A DNA stretch of 64,000 bases from Trichosporon coremiiforme. Its lineage: Eukaryota > Basidiomycota > Tremellomycetes > Trichosporonales > Trichosporonaceae. A model generated the notes under the pieces. The model was not told the origin of the DNA. It was given only the letters and a program-made list of their open reading frames with translations, and ran no database searches. Positions 56,683-64,000 of this stretch are shown here, in pieces (position 1 is the first letter of the stretch; each line of letters begins with the position of its first letter). The stretch is taken from NCBI GenBank assembly GCA_039545355.1, contig BCJJ01000023.1, forward strand, positions 621,362 through 685,361, written 5' to 3'. Position numbers and translations under genes: made by a program.

Positions 56683-57632
56683 CTACACTCTCTCGACCTC
56701 ACGCTCGAGCACCGCCTCGATCTCGCGGATGACAGCCTCGCGCACCTGGGCCGAGACGAGGGCTGGTTGTCAGTTCTCTGCTTCTGTTGCGGACAAACTC
56801 ACAGTTCGCGCTCGGCGAGACCTCGGCGACGAGCTTGGCGAGCGAGGGTGCTCCCTGCGCGCGGGCTTTCTCTGGATGTCAGCTCGAACGCGAATCGGTG
56901 ATAGCTTGGTGAGGGGTGATGGGCGTTCTTAGGAACGGCTGAGGGGGAGTGAGAAGCAGGTGAAGAGGGAAGGACGTGAAGAATGTGAAGAATGTGACGA
57001 TGTCTGAGACATTCAAGCAACGCCTCGCGTCTCGTCCTCTAGGAGGGAAGATGCAGCGCGGAGCACAAAAAAAGAAAGGAGAGGTTCCCAGCAGCAGATG
57101 TGACTGACGCCCTCAAAGGACAATCGGCACAGCAAGCGACTCACCCTTCGCGAGGTCCTTGACGTCGTCGTCGAAGCCCGACTCCTCGAGCTGCGCGCGG
57201 AGAAGCTTCGATATTCTGCAAATCAGCTATGCCTTCCTAAAAGAGCCAGCTGTCGATCTGTGAATGTGGGTGGGAGGATGCCAAGTTCAGGCTCTTCTGC
57301 TGATCGGCGACAACGAAGAGCAGGTAGGTGACAATAGGCTACAGCCGAAGCCGGGTAGCTCCATTCTTCGTCCGACACCCACGGCATAATCGTGGATTAT
57401 CCCCAGCAGAAGGTCATTCTCGCCTCCTACAGCTTGCAGGGAGGAGATGCTTGACAGGCGATCACCTCCCGTAGGTCCCGTGATCGGGCGGCGGGCTAGA
57501 CATCACAACCACACCAGGAATGCACTTCTTGCAGCGCTCACAAGCACCAGGAGGACTTAGTACTCACCTCTCCCAGTCCCCCGTCTCCAGAAGACGTTTC
57601 CGGATTGCGTCGAGCACGGCGTCGTCACTCAT
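56683..57632 (-). CDS. SUS1: SAGA/TREX-2 subunit Sus1 (ENY2)
   Basis: Sus1 is a small helical protein shared by the SAGA deubiquitinase module and the TREX-2 mRNA export complex. Four exons, 57568-57632, 57145-57215, 56803-56871 and 56683-56762, sum to 285 nt (94 residues), the family size. It reads MSDDAVLDAIRKRLLETGDWER, ISKLLRAQLEESGFDDDVKDLAK, EKARAQGAPSLAKLVAEVSPSAN, SLVSAQVREAVIREIEAVLE. This matches ENY2 throughout (LxETGxWERI, DDVKDLAKE, LVAEVSPxA). Introns are 352, 273 and 40 nt; the first two are far longer than others in the window. No long open frame exists here, so the gene is easily missed. Confidence 0.9.
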
Positions 57633-57974
57633 GGTGGATGATTGACGATGAAGAAGGAGCTGAAAGCATGTTTCACCACCACTTGCCTGCCTCCACCGGT
57701 CGCGCGCTCGCGTACCTAGGTTGGGCGTTCCGGAGCCAGATTGCTAGCGGCGATACAGCCATGTCCTCCCTCGTCAACGATCTACAGAATGCATCACTTT
57801 CCTAGAGCTGACAGATGTGGTTTTGCATGTGAAAATTGCTATCTATATATCAAGTGCACATTGGGTCATAACAAAGTCCGTTTGTTTTCGTGTGGGGAGT
57901 TAGGATGGGATGAGGGTAGAGAGTTCAGGTGAGGTGGTATGGGAGACTAGAATCGTAGAGTTCGTGAGACTGGC
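57633..57974. other. Intergenic, SUS1 promoter and chitin synthase 3' side
   Basis: 342 bp between two minus-strand genes. It contains a TATATAT stretch (57843-57850). I see no gene. The chitin synthase could extend ~20 bp into it if its last GTAAGC is used as a donor. Confidence 0.4.
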
Positions 57975-60900
57975 TTACTCGGCAAGAACGTCTTCAATAA
58001 TCTTATTAATGAGATCCTTGCGAGACGCCAGGTTGCGGCCGTACTCGGTCTCAAGCTGCTTGCGCACGCCCTTCTTGGTGAGCGTGTCGAGGTCGGCACC
58101 CTGGCAGATGCGGCGAATGCTGGCCTCGAGCTGCATCTCTGTGGGGCCGTCCTCCTGCGGCAGGCCGTAATTCGAGTTGACGGGCTGAAGAGGCGGCTGT
58201 CCGTAGAAGGAGCTTGCGTACATGCTGTTGTTGTCACCGGGGTGGAAGCTCCCGGTGTCGCCCTCACGGTCGTAGAAGGTGCCACGGGGAGCACGCTCGT
58301 AGTAGGACTCGTTGCGGGATCCAGCACGCAGGTTCTCCTGCGAAGCGGAAGGACCGTGGCTGTAGAACGAAGAGGGAGGGTAGACGCTTCCACGGCCAGC
58401 CTGCGACTGTCCGTACTGTGACTGTCCGCCGTACTGAGACTGGTTGTACATGCTGGGAGCGCCGTAGATGGATCCGCCGTCGCCCATGTAGTCGCTCTTC
58501 TGCGGGGCGGCCCAAGTGTCGAGGGAGTGATTTGACTCCTGGTCCCACAGCTCGTTCTCGTAGTCGTTCCAAGACTTGAGCGGGATCTGCTTCGGGTCGA
58601 ACTTGCCCTCGTCGTGAATGACGACCTTCTTGCCCTTCTCTCCGACCACGAGACGCGTGGAACCCCAAGAGAAGTCGTCCATGCGCCAGAAGGAGTAGAG
58701 AGGCAGGTAGAGCGAGAAGAAGGGAATGGCAAGGATGTAGAAGACCATCCAGGCGACCATGTCCCAGCGCATACGGAAGATGAAGACGAGAGCTTGAAGA
58801 CCGTAGACTGCTGCCAGCATCGCAATGGACAGAATCGGGATGTTGCTGCCACTCTTAACGATGATATAGATGAGGTAGACGATGTAACCGACGGTGACCG
58901 GGGCGATGATTGTCGAAATCAGATCGATGAGAACGACGAAGCGCATCGAGAAACAACAGAAACCGCACATGTTATCCTGGAAGATGAGCTCGGCCATGTT
59001 GTGCACGGTCGAGTTGATCCAACGACGACGCTGGGACATAAGAACCTTGCCGTCGTCGGGGACGACAGTCTGCGCACGAGCGTCACGGACGAACTTGGTC
59101 TTGTAGGTAGGGAAGTGCTTGAGGACCAATGTCGTAAGGTAACGGTCTTCACCAAGGTGGAGAAGGTTCTTCAAATGAAGGGTATCGACACGGTTCTCAG
59201 AGTAATCGTGGATGATCTGGTTCGAAATGAAGAGCGGCTTGCGGGTGTCCGGGGTACGAAGGCGGTACATGGTGAAACAACCCGGCAAACAGGTGATGGA
59301 GCCGAACAGATTCTCGAAGGCTTTAGCCAGGTGGTGAGAGATGAAGTACTCGTAAACCTGGGACATAGTGACGATAGACTGCTTGGCGTTGGTGATGGAC
59401 GTTTCACCACAGATACCGACGATTTTCTTGTCGTGCATGCAGGCTGAGACGAGACGGTTGAGCGATAACTCGTCGACAGTTGTATCGGCATCGACCATGA
59501 ACAGGTACTCGTAGAAGCTCGGGTTGACACCGATGACGTTCTTGATCTGGTGGTAAATCTCCAGCTCAAGAGGGTTCATGGGCGAGTTGAAGTGAACCTA
59601 TACGTCAGCTCAACCCACACACACACACATATCCTCAACTCACCTTGTTCAGGAAGTGCATCAGGAGCATCTGCGAGTCACGCTTACCACGGTTACCAGG
59701 CTTGGGGCGCTCAGAGGGCTTGCCAACCTTGACAACAATGAGGTAGGGACAGACGTGACCAGCGCACTCGTAAAGACCAGAATACACCTTGCCCATGTTG
59801 TGCTGCTTGCTTCCTTCGCCAAGCGAAAGGAAGGAGAGCGGCTCCGGGTCAAGGTTGGGGTCAACACCGAGAATGTCGCACACGATGGCCGGAGTGGGCT
59901 TCTCGTTTCCGAAACCCTTGATGTTACCGTCACAGATGACGAAGATGAGCTTGCGCTTGTCGTCGTAACGGAGCTTGACGAGCGAGTCGATGGTTCTGCG
60001 CAGCGACTCTTCGCCCTCAGTGTAACAGGGAACCTGGCAAATAACGAACTTGTCGTGGTTCTCGGGAGCACGAGACGGGCCGAAGTGAATAGCAGCCAAA
60101 AACTTGAACGCAATGATGGCGACCATCACACAAGAAAGCGCAAGAAGAATGTAGGTCGAGAACAGACACTGAGGCGAGTCACGGGTGTCGAGTTTGCCGA
60201 CGATGAACAGCCAGCGGAGACAGTCGGACTGCATGTTCCAGACCTCATCGCCGAGGGCCTTGCGGACATTGTCGTGCCAGAGCTTCGAAACATCCTTTCC
60301 AGAGTTCTGCAGGAACATCTGCTGAACCTCGTCGGCCATGAAGGCACGCTGAGCGTACGCTGAGGTGACAGCCTCGCTATTCTCGTCGAGATCCTTCGGG
60401 ACCTGAACACTACCACCACCCTGGTTGTAGTAGGTAGTCAAGTCGTAAACGTAGCCGTCGATAATACCGACCACCTCCTTGTTGTCGGCCTTGTGCTTCA
60501 GATCCTTCTTCGTGAAGCCCATCCAACCCTTGCGGTAGCCTCCTCCCAGAGTCATCATCTGCTCGCGGTACCAGTCGGGACGGAAGTCGGTTGAGGTGTG
60601 CGAGGCACGGAAGTCGTGGTACTGGGAGAACGGGTTGGTCTGGTTGTTGGCGTCCAAGGTGATGTAGGGCGAGATACCGTTGGGATTGGTGCCACTGCAG
60701 ACGGCGGAGACCTGGACCGGGAAGAGGCTGCTTGCGTCGGCGCCCGAGTAAGGCTGCATGGTCTTGGAGTCGACAATCGGGACAATGCGCTGGTGCGTTC
60801 CAAGGAAAGACGTGAAGTCGAAGACTTCTCCGCGGATAGCCGTGTAAGCACTCTTCGGGTTCTCCTTGTAGTTGTGACTGTTCAGTTCCGCTTGCGTGAA

Positions 60901-63900
60901 GACGTGCTGGGTAGGACAGATAACGGGGGCGAGACCGGCAATGACGAAAATCGTGCAGCCACAAATGAACCAGATGATAAGGTTGATTGCGAGCTTCTCG
61001 CGCCAGGCCTGTCGAATATCCTGTCGCTTCATGCGACCCAGTCGGCTGAGGGCAAAGTCCGGAATCCACCAAGTGAGCAAGCGGCACAGAAGCACCCAGC
61101 GTCGGCGCGCCGGCGACTCCTTGTACTCCTCTTGCACCTCGTTATCCTCAGGAAGCTCATCGAGAACATCCTTCTCGCCACGCGTCTTCTCCATGTCGTG
61201 GAACATGTTGCGCGAAGGAGCGTACGCGTCAGTTCCTGCCATAGATTGCGAGTCACCGAAGGCACTCGTGGCCTGGCTAGGGGCGAAACCACGTGATTCG
61301 TCGTCGGGCTCGGAAGACGGATATTGAGGTGCAGGTGCCGCGTTAGCCACCAGAGGAAGTGCAGCGGTAGAGTCGTTGCGAGCAAAGTTTCGCTCCTGGT
61401 GGAAGTCAAACATGGGCTCGGGCTCGGGGGTGTGGGAACGGTGACCGGGGGCGAAATGGTCGTCCTTGTCGGCCGGTCCAGCCGCCAAGTGCTCAGGCAT
61501 TTCGAGTCCGTCGGACTCACGTAACCTGTCCTCGAAACGGTGGAAGGTGGCGTGGGACAGGAACACACGGCTCGAACCAACGAGCATGTGGTGGTCGTCG
61601 AGCTGAAGGACACGCTTCAGATCGCGGATACGATCAGCAGTAGTGCCCTGGTTGCCGATAGCACGCTCAGCAAACTCGTCGTAATACCTGTCCGCGAACT
61701 CCTGGTGCGTCATTCGGACCTCAAAGTCCGCTGAACGCAGACGCTGGCTGATCTCCGTAAGACCCAGGCTGCGAATTTGCGCCTTGACGGAGCGAGTCTC
61801 GACCTGAGCGGGAAGCTGGGAGTCGTTTGGTCGCAGACAGAATACGAACCAGGGCTGAATCTGATCAAATGAGGCGAAGAGCCCGGAAAGCGCCTGCCAC
61901 AACTGCCCAGCCACACAGTGCAGCTGAGTACCGGCGCTGCCCTCATCGTTGCCTCCACCAACTTCGGCATCTTCTCCCTCGGTTTCTTGAACAGCGCGCA
62001 GTCGCGATCCAGCACGCTTGCGACGAGTCGAAGGAGCGCGCATGGGCTTGACAGGCTGTTGAGCGGCTACGATGGTGTCCTCGTTGCGAGGGTGCATCTG
62101 CGTAGCAATCGATCGCGAAGAGAAGAGAGTTCGGATGAAGGGGTTGTTAGATCCTTGAGCGTCCGGTACGTGGGTAGGGCCGGTCGCGGACCCGCGGAGA
62201 AGACGGAGGATGTCGGCACTGGTCTCGTTGGCGTTGCGGTCAGTGAATCCTTCAACACTGTATGTGACAGGACCGCCGTAGTGGTTGACGGTGAAGGAAG
62301 CCGAGCCCGTGCGGTCCATGTTACCAACCGCGAAGGACGAGTGTCCAGTGTAGCGCTTCGCCATGGCGTCGAGCATCTGGTTGTCCGTCTTCTTCTTCTT
62401 ACTCTGGTCGTCCGCGATGGCGATGAGACCAGTCTTGGGATCCGTAAGCATCTTGAGGCACTCCGTGTTATCGAAGTAGGGAATGCGGTCGAGAGGCATC
62501 TTGTCCGCTGCCGCCTCAGCCAGCGGCGCTTCGTGGATGCGTTGAAGGGTCCAGTTGTGCTGCTTCTCAGCCGCGAAGTTGAAGCAGAACTGGTCGATCG
62601 AGTTGATACCAAGAGTCGGTCCGGCATTGTTCTGCTGTCCGGGGAGGTCGAGAATCGCGATGAACGAGCCGAAAGAATCCTTACAGAGCTTCTGGTTAAG
62701 GTGCTCATTGAGCCAAGAGAAGAGGAGCGAGTACAGAGTACGCGCAAGCTCATCCCGGACGGCCTCGGCGCCCTCAACGTCAAGGAACGTGGTGCACACC
62801 TCCTTGCGCACGAGAAGCGTCTTGAACGAGAAGATCTCTGCGAGGGCGTTCTCATGGACGCCGAGGAACTCAGCGACGATGGAGAGAATGTCCTCGTTCA
62901 GGACGAGAGCACCCTCGTGCAAGGCGTCATCTCCAGAGAACTGCAGATTTCCGATGTGGAGAATGCACGCAAGAAGCTGGCAGACCTGGGCGACAAGTCG
63001 GTTCGACATTCCAACCGCGCGGAAAGCCTGCTTCAGCTGGCGGAAGCGCTCGCGGTCGCTAGCACCTGTCCTGCGGGCGCGCGACTGGAGGTAGTGGTAG
63101 TCGCCCTCGTTTCCTAGCCTCAAGTGCTGGCGCTCCTCGCCGTCGATACCAGCGCACAGGTAGTAGAAGACATGGAAGTTGCGCTCGCCGCTTGCCGGAA
63201 CCTGGCTCACTCGAGATCGCTCAAGGTAGTATTCGATCGTCTTCAGTCCCTCGAGACGTCCGCGGTCGGTGAACTGGAGCTCGGTGTAGTTTCCGTATCG
63301 GGAGGCATTGTCGTTGTGAACAGTGTGGGCGTTTCCGAACGACTCGAGGATGAACTATTCTTGTCAGCTGAGCTCTTGGGCCCATGCACCTACCTCTGCG
63401 TTCGCGATCTGGTTTCCGATTTTGTAGCCCTTCTTTCCGTGGGGAGCGACGGAAACCTCGGAAACGGCCTTGATAGCCAGTCGACGCATTTCCGACTTGC
63501 CAGAACCAGTGGCACCGCTGTGGATGGTCAGCCAGGTCCAGACCCTGTTCACGTTCAGTGTAACGACAACCGGAGAGGCGGCTCTCAGGCTCAACGACGG
63601 CGTTCACACCAGACCAATCGCAAACTCACCTCATGAGGATGATCTGGTCTTGACCCGTCCGGCGCATGTTGTAGTATGCATTGAGAGTGGTTCGGAAGAT
63701 GTGTGGTCCGAGGGACTCTTTGCCGCCCGGCTGGCCGACGATATCATCACCTGCTGACTGGAAGTACTCCTTGACGTAGTCATGAAGCGATGCGTCGCTG
63801 TTAACGGGCAGCGCGGTGAGAGGATTCATAGAGACGAGCGCCGAGTCGGACACGGCGGTGTAAGGCTGAGAGGTCCCATAGCGTTCACGAAGTGAGGCGA

Positions 63901-64000
63901 TGATCGTGTCCTCGGCGATAGAGGGGAGTGCACTAAGCATAGTTAGCAGTGATCGGTGCATACCGTAGGCGTGTCGCGGCTGAATACGCGGCGACGGAAT
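57975..64000 (-). CDS. Myosin-motor chitin synthase (class V type), 5' end cut
   Basis: Integral membrane enzyme making cell-wall chitin from UDP-GlcNAc. The 5' end lies beyond the window; the first visible intron ends near 63927 (GCTAAC branch). In order: a myosin motor-like domain (~63930-61450) with P-loop [13 protein letters not shown] (63530), switch-like [10 protein letters not shown] (~63300) and [15 protein letters not shown] (~62650); a linker; membrane helices ([23 protein letters not shown], ~60950); a cytochrome-b5-like part (~60860-60700); the catalytic domain (~60100-58700) with GEDRYLT and QRRRW (~59025); and a C-terminal DEK_C domain ([22 protein letters not shown], ~58135-57980; quoted in part). 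Class V/VII enzymes have this layout; DEK_C favours class V. Only a few introns. The stop at 57975 may be altered by a further splice. Confidence 0.93.

Noticed and set aside
58614..63117. Plus-strand frames of 277 codons (58614-59447) and 399 codons (61918-63117) opposite the chitin synthase.
   Set aside because: They mirror the conserved catalytic and motor domains of the minus-strand gene and have no recognisable features.

Overview
The window is nuclear DNA of a basidiomycete, most likely a Tremellomycete and plausibly one of the Trichosporonales. That placement is inference. It rests on many GT-AG introns of only about 35-45 nt, many with a CTAAC/CTGAY branch site; on GC-rich coding sequence that opens long antisense frames; and on fungal families such as KRE6, a myosin-motor chitin synthase, a Ste3-type receptor and REI1. 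I see no tRNA, rRNA, CRISPR array, transposon or virus sequence.

Layout: a small membrane-protein gene (108-512, +); MYO2-type myosin V (659-6188, -); NDC80 (7695-9996, -); ATG7 (10223-12600, -); RPN6 (13024-14703, -); KRE6/SKN1 (16999-19310, +); a TMEM115-like gene (19461-20644, -); a LisH/WD40 TBL1/SIF2-like gene (20930-23389, +); a methyltransferase (23410-24105, -); a ferric reductase (24283-26310, +); the pheromone receptor STE3 (26388-27639, -); REI1 (27935-29301, -); DBP10 (29497-31921, +); a 27-codon CAAX-box pheromone-precursor gene (32541-32624, -); UBP6 (34435-36302, -); an MFSD1-like transporter (36614-38791, -); a 4.3-kb gene-free stretch; two unrecognised single-exon genes (43076-45472, +; 46051-47838, -); PRP4 (48193-49829, -); a probable mitochondrial protein (50052-51950, +); seryl-tRNA synthetase (52232-53983, +); NFS1 (54555-56335, +); SUS1 (56683-57632, -); and a class V-type chitin synthase cut by the right edge (57975-64000, -).

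The centrepiece is a pheromone/receptor (P/R) mating-type region. STE3 and a lipopeptide pheromone gene lie 4.9 kb apart on the same strand, with REI1 and DBP10 between them, and MYO2 (a MAT gene in Cryptococcus neoformans) lies about 20 kb away. The promoters of STE3 and of the pheromone gene share ACAATGG motifs that look like HMG-box sites. No homeodomain gene (SXI1/SXI2 type) is visible, so the HD half of MAT, if linked, lies outside the window. The other genes are mostly housekeeping: autophagy, proteasome, kinetochore, ribosome biogenesis, splicing, translation and Fe-S clusters, plus cell-wall synthesis (KRE6, chitin synthase, with myosin V as a possible transporter).

Two structural themes recur. 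Several genes end in tiny terminal exons (8 nt in REI1, 7 nt in NFS1, 18 nt in RPN6, 27 nt in KRE6) that restore conserved C-termini. Introns of 240-350 nt, well above the local norm, cluster in SES1, NFS1 and SUS1. All gene models are hand-built from splice signals and family conservation; no search was run.
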